The notes: generated by a model not told the origin, from the sequence alone. Positions 1 through 4,944 are shown, counted from the stretch's first letter. The stretch: 16,262 nucleotides of DNA from UBA6382 sp963631415 (GCA_963631415.1 CAVGQS010000050.1:1-16262); one strand, 5' to 3'. Made by a program: numbers and translations.

Positions 1-110
1 ACGCATAGCAAACGCATAGCAAACGCATAGCAAACGCATAGCAATCGCATAGCAATCGCATAGCAAACGCATAGCAATCGCATAGCAAACGCATAGCAAT
101 CGCATTACAA
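1..110. repeat. 11-bp tandem array, ten units, cut by the left edge
   Basis: Ten head-to-tail copies of an 11-base unit WCGCATAGCAA. The first base alternates between A and T (order A A A A T T A T A T) and only the last unit deviates inside the unit (TCGCATTACAA). There is no spacer, so it is not a CRISPR array. The period is close to one DNA turn, so each unit shows the same helical face. The + strand is closed by TAG in all frames; the - strand stays open for 35 codons from an ATG at 105 and runs off the edge, but that follows from the repeat composition. The array may continue to the left. Options are an iteron-like protein-binding array, a chromosomal minisatellite beside the element, or the end of a gene outside the window. 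Confidence 0.95.
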
Positions 111-353
111 AAAGAAAAGAAACAAAAACAAAGAAAAGCATCTTCCCCCTGCACCCCCTATAGAAAAAGAAAATAAAAAAAAGAAAAAGAAAAATTCCGC
201 CACGTCGTCGTCGACGCGCACACACACGCGTATACGCGAGAGAGGGGATTTGGGGGTTGAAAGACAGGCTTCGCCCGGAAAAAGTGCGCACCTTTTTTCG
301 AAAAATAGCCTAAATTCTTAGGCGAAGCCCCGAATAAAATTCAAAAGATAACA
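111..353. other. Gene-free stretch, purine-rich then palindrome-rich
   Basis: No convincing gene lies here. Positions 111-195 are two purine-rich (A/G) blocks separated by a C-rich patch. Positions 200-335 hold several dyads: CGTCGACG at 209-216, the perfect 12-base palindrome CGCGTATACGCG at 227-238, GTGCGCAC at 284-291, GGCTTCGCC at 267-275 matched by its inverse GGCGAAGCC at 321-329, and GCCTAA/TTAGGC at 308-323. An array of short repeats followed by an AT-rich block and dyads resembles an origin or partition locus, but no initiator or partition gene lies next to it, so this is only a layout resemblance. Confidence 0.5.
281..299. terminator. Possible bidirectional terminator-like palindrome
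   Basis: An A-run, the palindrome GTGCGCAC (284-291) and a T-run (293-298) form a symmetric hairpin with a one-base bulge and a T-tail on the + strand; the A-run would provide the T-tail on the other strand. It could insulate the promoter at 354-383 from transcription entering from the left. The GC core is short, so the call is tentative. Confidence 0.35.
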
Positions 354-383
354 TTGCCGCGCGCCGGTTTCGCGTTATCTTTG
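354..383 (+). promoter_or_regulatory. Bacteroidales-type promoter for the 406 gene
   Basis: The -7 box TATCTTTG at 376-383 matches the Bacteroidales consensus TAnnTTTG, and a TTG at 354-356 sits 19 bases upstream as the -33 element. The first start codon follows 22 bases after the -7 box, leaving a short AT-rich leader. It is far from the repressor-operator region, so expression of 406-926 is probably independent of the lysogeny switch. Confidence 0.75.
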
Positions 384-405
384 CGGCGAATAAAATCCAA
401 CAAAC

Positions 406-630
406 ATGAAATTGGAAAACTTGAAAAAGCTCATCGGCCTTGCTGCAGGTCTCAAAATCACATCAGAGTGTCGCTTCTCAAAATTGCTCGAACTTGCGGA
501 TAAGGCATCAAAAGAGGGGAGTACCATTCTCACCATTGTTGTGAAAGATGGTACGCTCACTTATGACGAAATCCTTATTCTTGCAGAATTGGGCGGCAAG
601 TACATTGCGTGGGACATGACGGACGATTAA
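406..630 (+). CDS. Small hypothetical protein, 74 aa
   Basis: No function recognised. The 74-residue soluble protein starts with a lysine-rich helix, then a Lys/Glu-rich stretch (ELADKASKEG) and a strand-like VIL-rich segment (STILTIVVKDGTLTYDE, about residues 39-55), ending in an acidic tail. Small proteins with a TLTYDE-like stretch followed by AELGGKYI are, from memory, seen in Bacteroidales accessory regions, but I cannot name a family. The start at 406 is chosen because it lies just behind a strong promoter (354-383) in the AT-rich context typical of Bacteroidales starts. It is followed 11 bases later by the 642 gene, so the two probably form one transcript. Its codon use is less C-ending than that of the main operon. 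Confidence 0.7.
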   Translation: MKLENLKKLIGLAAGLKITSECRFSKLLELADKASKEGSTILTIVVKDGTLTYDEILILAELGGKYIAWDMTDD

Positions 631-641
631 CTTCACAACGT

Positions 642-926
642 ATGAATACACAAACATTTCCCGACTGGTTTTTCAAACTTGAAGGCCAAGTCAGACAATT
701 CTGCGAGTTGCAGGATATTGAAGTCAAACTTGCTCCAATACTCCGAGTACCATCAACACAAGAAACAGCCACACACATGGCGGTACGACTTGCAGCAGAG
801 CGTGAAATACAAGGCCGCAAGGATTATCTTGCAGAGTGTATCACACTCGCAGTAGTCGAGCAGTTCAAGGCTTACGGTATGTTATCGAAATATCCAGAAC
901 TGCATACCAATCGCAGTGAAATGTAA
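642..926 (+). CDS. Hypothetical protein, 94 aa, tail overlaps the next gene antisense
   Basis: No function recognised. The frame is open from 609, but the ATG at 642 is preferred: it follows the stop of the upstream gene by 11 bases and begins a natural-looking sequence (MNTQTFPDWFFKLEG), whereas starting at 609 would overlap the upstream gene. The protein is soluble and mostly helical, with aromatic residues near the N-terminus and a central Ala/Arg/Glu-rich helix (MAVRLAAEREIQGRKD). Its last 62 bases overlap, tail-to-tail, the - strand gene at 865-1203. It is probably co-transcribed with the 406 gene. No membrane segment or signal peptide is visible. Confidence 0.65.
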   Translation: MNTQTFPDWFFKLEGQVRQFCELQDIEVKLAPILRVPSTQETATHMAVRLAAEREIQGRKDYLAECITLAVVEQFKAYGMLSKYPELHTNRSEM

Positions 927-1203
927 GGTTGTACCCGCCATAGCCAACGCATGATAGTCGCACCTGCCTGCGGCTTTCATGTGCACGTATCATGTCGGTG
1001 ATATGATTCTCGTAATAGATGCCCCTATTTGGTCCAAGACATTTGCTCATGGGACATTCAAAGTAAAAATTGCACTTCGACCCTTGTCCCATTGAAAACT
1101 CGCGTAGTCTGTTCCACATCCATGCATTTGTTTCTGTCACTTTAATGTGAATCTCTTCTATCTCGGGATATAACCGAGAAATTTCGTAGTATTCGTGTTC
1201 CAT
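865..1203 (-). CDS. Small Cys-containing hypothetical protein behind the integrase, 112 aa
   Basis: No family recognised with confidence. The frame is open upstream to 1263, but the ATG at 1203 is preferred because it lies 14 bases after the integrase stop and begins MEHEYYEISRLYPEIEEI. The middle holds a compact cysteine pair, ECPMSKC, with another Cys shortly before it (SKCNFYFECPMSKC) and His residues later, which could bind a metal; the rest is aromatic-rich with a Gly/Tyr-rich part (CVGYGGYNL). It probably shares the integrase transcript. Its 3' end overlaps the convergent gene 642-926 by 62 bases. A site-specific recombination accessory role is possible from position alone, but there is no excisionase-like HTH in it. 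Confidence 0.6.
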   Translation of the reverse strand: MEHEYYEISRLYPEIEEIHIKVTETNAWMWNRLREFSMGQGSKCNFYFECPMSKCLGPNRGIYYENHITDMIRAHESRRQVRLSCVGYGGYNLTFHCDWYAVLDISITYRKP

Positions 1204-1216
1204 TTTTGAAAATCGA

Positions 1217-2701
1217 TTAAAACCCTTTCCCCTTCTGCCGTTCATACACACCCACCTTTCCATTGTCCAGATTTACGATTTTAAACTGCACAATGCAACG
1301 TTTCGGCAGATCTTCGGGCAACTCTGTCACCAGACGCCTTATCACCTCATCGACGCTCCCGCAACCGATGTCCTCAAAACTGGCAAGACACCTGCCTTGG
1401 AAGAAAGCTGCCGCCTTGATGAGCATCTTGGGAGAAAGACGGAACTTGCCGTCGGCTTCATCATCCACATGCGCCTGCTTGCTCACACAATCCGAAAACA
1501 GAATGAAGTCAATCACCCTTTCGTTCAGTTTCCATGCAGGAGAATAGTCCAGCTTGATGTATCCGCGCGTCACACGGTGCCCCGCACTGTGGTTCATGCC
1601 GAAAGCCACCTCGTCGATAGTCGCGCCGCAATCGTTCTGCGCCACTGTGGCCCACGTATGCCGGAACGTATACACACAATACCAGTCCTTCTTTTCCATC
1701 CCCATGCTTTCGCAAATCTTGCGGATGCCGATATTCACATTCGCACCAAAACTGTCACTCGTCGTGTACCGTTGGTGAAAGCAGAAAAGCCAATCGTCAT
1801 TTTCACTTGCCGCATACTTGGCAAACAACGGCAGGAGTATCTCCGGCACACGCATCTCCATATACGCCCCGTCACTACGGCTATGCATCGTCTTCGCCCG
1901 GTGGTAGTGAATTACACCCCCATGATAGTCTTCCTTCCTCAGGTTGTAAATATCCACAGTGTTCATGCCGCCCAAGCATAGCACCGTCATAGCCACGTCG
2001 CGGCCCAGCTCCGGCAACGGCGACTTCATCTTGCTCTCCGGCAATGGCGCCGCAAAGAACCTCCGGCAGTCCTCAGCACTTATGGCCCGTTTCTCCGGCC
2101 TGTCCGCTTTCGGTATCTTCACCTTCACCCACGGGTTGGTCTTCACCCGTATAAGCCCCGTGTCGTAGTCGTTCAGTTCCGTCGTGGCCGCCTTGAACAC
2201 CTGACGCATACACACCGGATACATCTCCTTCGCCCTGTTCGTCTGCTCCATCGACTGTATCCACTTTGCCATATTCACCGATGTAAGCTGCGAAAACTTC
2301 ACCTTTGTCGTACCGAAAAACCTCTCCATGTGCTGCAGGGCCAGTTCATAGTTCCTCGCGTTCCGTGCCTGTCCGTTGTCTATCATGCGGTCGATGTGCT
2401 TGCGGGCATAGTCCGAGAAGCACAAGTCCTCGTCGCCGTTCATCAGGAAGTCCGCCACCATACGCGACGTCCAGTTACGCGTGTCCACCGTGTTGAGCCT
2501 GCTCCGGTATTCCAGAATGAGCGACGTGCAGAACTGCATCACCACAGGGTCAATGATTTCCCTGCTACGTGAAAGTCCCTGCCTCGTCACCATCTTGTCC
2601 GTCTTTATATACTGCGTGCTCCTGTTGTGAGTCACTCTGATGTAGACGGGATAAAATCCGTCCTGTCGCGCCTTCTGGACGCATGCTTTCAATGTTGCCA
2701 T
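1217..2701 (-). CDS. Tyrosine recombinase (phage integrase), Bacteroidetes type
   Basis: A 494-residue site-specific recombinase that would insert the element into, and with help remove it from, the chromosome by strand exchange through a Tyr nucleophile. Order seen: N-terminal arm-binding region with the typical DGFYPVYIRVTHN segment (residues 15-26), core-binding domain about 95-190, catalytic domain about 205-390. Catalytic residues visible are Lys270, box II as TFRHTW with Arg347-His348 (the usual first His of HxxR is Tyr344), His371 in MNHS, and Tyr381 in TRGYIKL. The usual first catalytic Arg is replaced: the motif reads GGMNTVDI with Asn247 at that place, reminiscent of the CTnDOT integrase, which also lacks it. 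About 95 residues follow the catalytic core (about 400-494), an unusually long extra domain. No clear promoter was seen upstream. The start at 2701 fits the conserved N-terminus. Confidence 0.93.
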   Translation of the reverse strand: MATLKACVQKARQDGFYPVYIRVTHNRSTQYIKTDKMVTRQGLSRSREIIDPVVMQFCTSLILEYRSRLNTVDTRNWTSRMVADFLMNGDEDLCFSDYARKHIDRMIDNGQARNARNYELALQHMERFFGTTKVKFSQLTSVNMAKWIQSMEQTNRAKEMYPVCMRQVFKAATTELNDYDTGLIRVKTNPWVKVKIPKADRPEKRAISAEDCRRFFAAPLPESKMKSPLPELGRDVAMTVLCLGGMNTVDIYNLRKEDYHGGVIHYHRAKTMHSRSDGAYMEMRVPEILLPLFAKYAASENDDWLFCFHQRYTTSDSFGANVNIGIRKICESMGMEKKDWYCVYTFRHTWATVAQNDCGATIDEVAFGMNHSAGHRVTRGYIKLDYSPAWKLNERVIDFILFSDCVSKQAHVDDEADGKFRLSPKMLIKAAAFFQGRCLASFEDIGCGSVDEVIRRLVTELPEDLPKRCIVQFKIVNLDNGKVGVYERQKGKGF

Positions 2702-2779
2702 ATTAATTTGTTTTTATCTGTGTTCCTATTGTTTGTCACCATATTCCCGCAACTGCCTGCTAACTTCCCCGTCACCAAC

Positions 2780-2831
2780 TCTAAACACGCTCTAAACAGG
2801 GTGTCAGAAAAATCAAAACTTTTTCTAAACA
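2780..2831. repeat. Three TCTAAACA octamers on an 11-bp phase
   Basis: TCTAAACA occurs at 2780-2787, 2791-2798 and 2824-2831. The offsets are 11 and 33 bases, that is one and three helical turns, so all three face the same side of the DNA. They lie 79-130 bases upstream of the integrase start. Candidate roles are integrase arm-type sites or regulator sites for the integrase promoter. Confidence 0.6.
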
Positions 2832-2889
2832 TTTCCGTTCATTTTGTATCACAAAGTATGCCGGAATGTGCGCACGTCCATAAACGAAA

Positions 2890-2929
2890 TTAGGCGGAAG
2901 CCCTTTATTTATCGGGGCTTACCGCCTAA
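2890..2929. repeat. Strong hairpin, 14 bp stem with one bulge
   Basis: TTAGGCGG (2890-2897) pairs with CCGCCTAA (2922-2929), and AAGCCC (2898-2903) pairs with GGGCTT (2915-2920), leaving a single bulged A at 2921 and an 11-base AT-rich loop. No T-run follows on the + strand and no gene ends just before it, so it does not look like an ordinary terminator. It could be a recombination site or a structured RNA element in the integrase leader. Confidence 0.7.
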
Positions 2930-3010
2930 CTAACTCGTAATGAGGTATGTTTCTTTATTCCTCCACCGCGGCCTGCGCCGCAGAAATAGTGCCGTAGTCA
3001 CGAGTCAGTT
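2928..3010. repeat. Long-range inverted repeat with an inner GC hairpin
   Basis: AACTAACTCGT at 2928-2938 is matched in inverse by ACGAGTCAGTT at 3000-3010, 10 of 11 positions. CTCGTAA (2934-2940) also has an inverse copy TTACGAG at 3009-3015. Between the arms lies GCGGC-CTGC-GCCGC (2968-2981). Nested dyads around a GC core are compatible with recombinase binding sites but are not proof. Confidence 0.5.
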
Positions 3011-3141
3011 ACGAGAATTACCAAATCGTTATCAAAATTCGTCTATTTGATACTAAGTCAGGTCATAGTACATATGCACCGACGCTTCTGTATATCCGTA
3101 AATTTCCATTTTGCTTTAGTTTAAATTCAGAACATAAAATG

Positions 3142-3169
3142 TTTCGCCACACTCTCTGCCGTATCTTTG
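3142..3169 (+). promoter_or_regulatory. Promoter of the 3186 gene
   Basis: A perfect -7 box TATCTTTG at 3162-3169, 16 bases before the ATG at 3186. The upstream -33 element is weak: TTT at 3142-3144 at the right distance rather than TTG. The strong -7 box is the main support that the small + strand gene at 3186 is real, although its tail lies opposite another gene. Confidence 0.55.
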
Positions 3170-3185
3170 CGCTAAAATTCTCATT

Positions 3186-3398
3186 ATGAAATATCCAAAA
3201 ACTGACAAGGAAATAAGAATCTTCTGCCTTACCCTCGCTTCGGAAAACGACTTGTCTTATGGCCATATCGACATTGCGCGGGCAAAGGAGTATTACAACT
3301 TCATCATCGCTTCTTCCAAACCATCGGTATGGAAAAGGCCAATTCTTGCGTTGTCTCATTGGTGTGGGCGGTTTTGCCGTCTATTCCGCCGCCAATGA
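3186..3398 (+). CDS. Small hypothetical protein, 70 aa, own promoter
   Basis: No function recognised. The first 45 residues (MKYPKTDKEIRIFCLTLASE, then a segment ending AKEYYNFI) look like a natural helical protein: a charged helix, a short turn, then a helix with an AKEYY core. This resembles small proteins common in Bacteroidales accessory DNA. After residue 40 the sequence turns Trp, Arg and Cys rich (ALSHWCGRFCRLFRRQ), exactly where it lies opposite the 3' end of the - strand gene 3304-3654. That second half may be a poorly constrained read-through, and the overlap is 95 bases. It has its own promoter and sits between the integrase and the repressor, a usual place for genes expressed in the lysogen. 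Confidence 0.55.
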   Translation: MKYPKTDKEIRIFCLTLASENDLSYGHIDIARAKEYYNFIIASSKPSVWKRPILALSHWCGRFCRLFRRQ

Positions 3399-3654
3399 CA
3401 TTCAACACTTCTACCTTGGCATTCCCCTCCGTATAGAACGACTCGTCCACTCGCACCTGTACACGGAAGTTCACAACCGTCATGGGCGCCTGTCTTTCGT
3501 GCATGGCCGACTTGTAGGTCACAGACGGATAACTGTTGTACGCCTTGTCTGTATGGTAGCACAAAACCACATCGCTACACAATTCGTCATTCGCTTGCCT
3601 TACTCCTTCTACGATGTCTGCCAATGCCGTCTTGATGAATTCTTTCAGCTCCAT
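3304..3654 (-). CDS. Repressor-linked protein, trypco2-like architecture, 116 aa
   Basis: A 116-residue protein read directly after the repressor: its ATG at 3654 overlaps the repressor stop as TGATG, so both are translated from one mRNA, probably coupled. A GTG one codon earlier (3657) is possible but less likely. It opens with a helix (MELKEFIKTALADIVEGV) and continues with a beta-rich part: NFRVQVRV, then AKVEVLNVIGGG, then QELAFSIPMVW. This helix plus beta pattern, with a Gly-rich turn before the last strands, resembles trypco2-type domains known from NTP-dependent conflict systems, but that assignment is from memory of the pattern only. The middle (about residues 27-58) is variable-looking. 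It could modulate the repressor, sense a signal, or be a lysogenic accessory gene. The 3' end overlaps the convergent 3186 gene. Confidence 0.75.
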   Translation of the reverse strand: MELKEFIKTALADIVEGVRQANDELCSDVVLCYHTDKAYNSYPSVTYKSAMHERQAPMTVVNFRVQVRVDESFYTEGNAKVEVLNVIGGGIDGKTAHTNETTQELAFSIPMVWKKR

Positions 3655-4049
3655 CACTTCCCAGTCATCTTCTCATACAGCCTTATCAGCCTCTCCTTCT
3701 CTGCCAACAGAGCCTCCAGACTCTTCACCTTCTCCGCCAGCAACGCATCCGTGGCGCCAACACTCACGTCTCCATGGAGCGACGCCGGAGAAAAGTCACC
3801 CTTCGTCTCCACACTGTTCTCTACGCTGCGGGGCGGGTCCTCGTCATCAACGTATTCATTGAAGAAATTGTAATCCAGCGCCTCACTGATAGCAATCAAT
3901 TTATCTGTGTCGATTGAAGTCTTGTCAAAAACACGATTGATGTTCTGATTGGCAATGCCGCATCTTCTTGAAAGTTCTGATTTAGAGACATTTAACTCAT
4001 TCATTTTCTGCTCAATAAGCAGTCCGATGTTTACTTTTTTAATACTCAT
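3654..4049 (-). CDS. XRE-type HTH repressor with a C-terminal coiled coil
   Basis: A 131-residue probable lysogeny repressor. The N-terminal 65 residues form a Cro/cI-type helix-turn-helix domain (IEQKMNELNVSKSELSRRCG, then IANQNINRVF and a final helix LIAISEALDYNFF). A polar linker of about 30 residues follows, then a Leu/Glu/Lys coiled coil with two LLAEK repeats at about residues 104-131, probably for dimerisation. It has no LexA/cI-type peptidase domain, so induction would have to work differently from lambda cI, perhaps through its partner at 3304-3654. It is divergent from the early operon, with 128 bases between the two starts that hold several inverted repeats, the normal arrangement for an immunity region. 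Confidence 0.88.
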   Translation of the reverse strand: MSIKKVNIGLLIEQKMNELNVSKSELSRRCGIANQNINRVFDKTSIDTDKLIAISEALDYNFFNEYVDDEDPPRSVENSVETKGDFSPASLHGDVSVGATDALLAEKVKSLEALLAEKERLIRLYEKMTGK

Positions 4050-4050
4050 A

Positions 4051-4163
4051 AGTAATCATTAATATTGAATTAATGTTAAATTATAGCAGAAATCAATCGA
4101 TTGTATTGTTTAAACCAATCATAATGATTATCTTTGCACTCGAAAGTTACTAAAAAGTAATCA
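4051..4163. promoter_or_regulatory. Operator cluster of the immunity region
   Basis: Four dyads lie between the divergent starts: CATTAAT-N5-ATTAATG (4057-4075), the palindrome CAATCGATTG (4094-4103) just upstream of the -33 element, AATCAT-A-ATGATT (4117-4129) running into the -7 box, and TTACT-N4-AGTAA (4147-4160) in the first transcribed bases. The half-site TAATCA occurs at 4053-4058, inverted at 4125-4130, and at 4158-4163; AGTAATCA is exactly repeated at 4051-4058 and 4156-4163. The sites cover both the rightward promoter and the region before the repressor, so repression of the early operon and autoregulation are both plausible. Which dyads are bound cannot be told from sequence. Confidence 0.65.
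4106..4136 (+). promoter_or_regulatory. Rightward early promoter
   Basis: The -7 box TATCTTTG (4129-4136) with a TTG -33 element at 4106-4108 and a 20-base spacer, a near-ideal Bacteroidales promoter. A dyad (4117-4129) ends on the first base of the -7 box, so a bound repressor would block polymerase. Transcription should start near 4143 and run into 4178 and the following genes. Confidence 0.75.
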
Positions 4164-4177
4164 AACATCAAAATAAA

Positions 4178-4381
4178 ATGGAATTAAAACGACTACAGAC
4201 AAGCAGTCTGGCCGACGCCTTGCGAGCCATGGCAGTAGGCGAAACATGCCTCGCGCCAGTTGGCTACAACAAGAAAGGCGTGGCCAAAACCTGCTGCGAA
4301 CTCAAGCGCGAAGGCTATCTCTACATCACCAGCTGCAAGACTGGCGACCTCGGAGAACAAGTGATTACCCGACTCAAATGA
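4178..4381 (+). CDS. First early gene, small hypothetical protein, 67 aa
   Basis: The first gene under the predicted rightward promoter. The 67-residue protein is soluble and basic: a helix (LADALRAMAVGET), a short turn, a second helix around KKGVAKTCCELKREG and a C-terminal strand pair ending EQVITRLK. The helix-turn-helix-strand order resembles small DNA-binding phage proteins with a wing, and the first early gene is often a Cro-like antirepressor or regulator, but no family can be named. The ATG lies in a typical AT-rich start region. Its stop lies in the first copy of a 13-base tandem duplication shared with the start of the next gene. Confidence 0.7.
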   Translation: MELKRLQTSSLADALRAMAVGETCLAPVGYNKKGVAKTCCELKREGYLYITSCKTGDLGEQVITRLK

Positions 4382-4398
4382 CCGATTCAAATGACCGA
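4374..4398 (+). repeat. 13-base-step tandem duplication at a stop/start junction
   Basis: TCAAATGACCGA occurs at 4374-4385 and again at 4387-4398, one base apart. The first copy contains the stop of the 4178 gene (TGA 4379-4381) overlapped by an ATG; the second contains the ATG of the 4391 gene. Removing one copy would recreate an ATGA stop/start overlap like those elsewhere in this operon, so this is probably a recent duplication that separated two once-overlapping genes. Confidence 0.85.
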
Positions 4399-4654
4399 AC
4401 AGGAAATTCTCCAATATGCCAACGCCCACCTCTGGTATCTGCGCGAAGGCGACTACCTCCCCGAACCGCTCTCCAGCATGAACGGCGGACGGGGTGTCGA
4501 CCGCACAGAATGGCTCGACGAAATGAGGCGACTCGGCACCGTCTACCCGACGCGCGAAATCGCCTCCATCGTCTCCAATAAAGTCAGAGCTTACCTTGGT
4601 CAAGCATCCCTTGAATGTCTCGTATCCACGAGTAAACGTCAAGATAACGCTTGA
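4391..4654 (+). CDS. Small hypothetical early protein, 87 aa
   Basis: No family recognised. It starts at the ATG in the second copy of the duplication. The 87-residue sequence has an N-terminal helix (TEQEILQYANAHLWYLREGD), a Pro/Gly loop and a second helical part (DRTEWLDEMRRLG, then REIASIVSNKVRAYLG). The final 17 residues (ASLECLVSTSKRQDNA) lie in the 71-base overlap with the convergent gene 4584-4808 and look less constrained. The acidic-aromatic composition with no membrane segment suggests a cytoplasmic early protein. It is the last rightward gene before the opposite-strand insertion. Confidence 0.6.
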   Translation: MTEQEILQYANAHLWYLREGDYLPEPLSSMNGGRGVDRTEWLDEMRRLGTVYPTREIASIVSNKVRAYLGQASLECLVSTSKRQDNA

Positions 4655-4808
4655 TGTTCTCATCGCTCACGCCGGCCCTGCGGAATGCATCTACATCCAA
4701 TGGCTGCTCCGCCCTCGCTGCTTCAAAGGCATACTTGATGAAACGTTTCCGGTCACACGTATGGGTAGAGTTAGGGAACCCTCCCAAAAACAAATCTAAA
4801 GTTTCCAT
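4584..4808 (-). CDS. Opposite-strand small gene in the early region, moron-like, 74 aa
   Basis: A 74-residue protein with no recognised function, read against the early operon. The frame is open to 4991, but the ATG at 4808 is chosen: it lies 28 bases behind a near-perfect promoter (4837-4867) and starts METLDLFLGGFPNS. The rest is charged and helical (DRKRFIKYAFEAARAEQ, LDVDAFRRAG, then ENIKRYLDVYSWI). A single-gene unit with its own promoter inside a phage operon on the other strand is the usual picture of a moron, expressed in the lysogen and giving the host some advantage, but that role is inferred only from position. It overlaps the 3' end of the 4391 gene by 71 bases. Its general helix layout recalls the 3186 gene, though no clear homology was seen. 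Confidence 0.7.
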   Translation of the reverse strand: METLDLFLGGFPNSTHTCDRKRFIKYAFEAARAEQPLDVDAFRRAGVSDENIKRYLDVYSWIRDIQGMLDQGKL

Positions 4809-4836
4809 AAAAGTTGAATTTAATATTTGGCAACTA

Positions 4837-4867
4837 CAAAGATACACAAATACGGCAGACGCGCCAA
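4837..4867 (-). promoter_or_regulatory. Promoter of the opposite-strand gene
   Basis: On the - strand the -7 box TATCTTTG spans 4844 down to 4837 and TTG spans 4867 down to 4865, a 20-base spacer. This is one of four TATCTTTG boxes in the window and lies 28 bases before the 4808 start codon. It is the main evidence that the - strand gene is real. Confidence 0.75.
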
Positions 4868-4895
4868 ACCCTCCAACGGTTGAATTGAAATATCT

Positions 4896-4925
4896 GGCGA
4901 CATTCTCTCGGCGCGTCGCCCTTTT
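4896..4925 (+). terminator. Possible terminator or leader hairpin
   Basis: GGCGAC (4896-4901) pairs perfectly with GTCGCC (4915-4920), a 13-base loop, followed by CTTTT. The T-run is short, so it may be a weak terminator or a leader structure before the 4945 gene; it could also limit transcription from the right on the other strand. Confidence 0.35.
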
Positions 4926-4944
4926 AAAAAAAACATAACACAAT

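Larger units (their letters stand above)
2702..3161. other. Gene-free region upstream of the integrase, candidate attachment region
   Basis: No convincing gene on either strand over about 460 bases. The stretch contains three identical octamers (2780-2831), a strong bulged hairpin (2890-2929), a small GC hairpin GCGGC/GCCGC (2968-2981), a near-perfect long-range inverted repeat (2928-3010) and a second copy of the GTGCGCAC palindrome (2868-2875). Phage attachment sites often lie next to the integrase gene and contain arm and core binding sites, so this is the most likely attP or attL in the window. The actual core cannot be defined without the other end of the element. Confidence 0.5.

Noticed and set aside
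1..105. 35-codon open - strand frame through the tandem array
   Set aside because: It is open because the repeat has no stop in that frame. There is no start context or known domain, and it runs off the edge. Kept only as an alternative.
1..110. CRISPR array
   Set aside because: The 11-base units follow each other without spacers and are too short for CRISPR repeats; no cas genes in the window.
1397..1981. Long + strand frame inside the integrase
   Set aside because: Antisense shadow of a clear integrase gene, with His/Arg/Pro-rich composition and no start region.
2851..2860. Promoter box for the integrase on the - strand (TACTTTG-like)
   Set aside because: The box has one base too few between TA and TTTG and no good -33 element at the right distance.
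2627..2893. + strand frame crossing the integrase start
   Set aside because: Begins opposite the conserved integrase N-terminus and has no promoter or natural protein composition.
318..2903. Similar stretches TTAGGCGAAGCCC (318-330) and TTAGGCGGAAGCCC (2890-2903) as a direct att repeat
   Set aside because: They match except for one inserted base, but both are arms of separate local dyads and a third TTAGGCGG occurs at 5893-5900, so the motif is too common here to call att.
3063..3359. - strand frame opposite the 3186 gene
   Set aside because: Opposes a frame with a perfect promoter box and has no usable start context; treated as a shadow.
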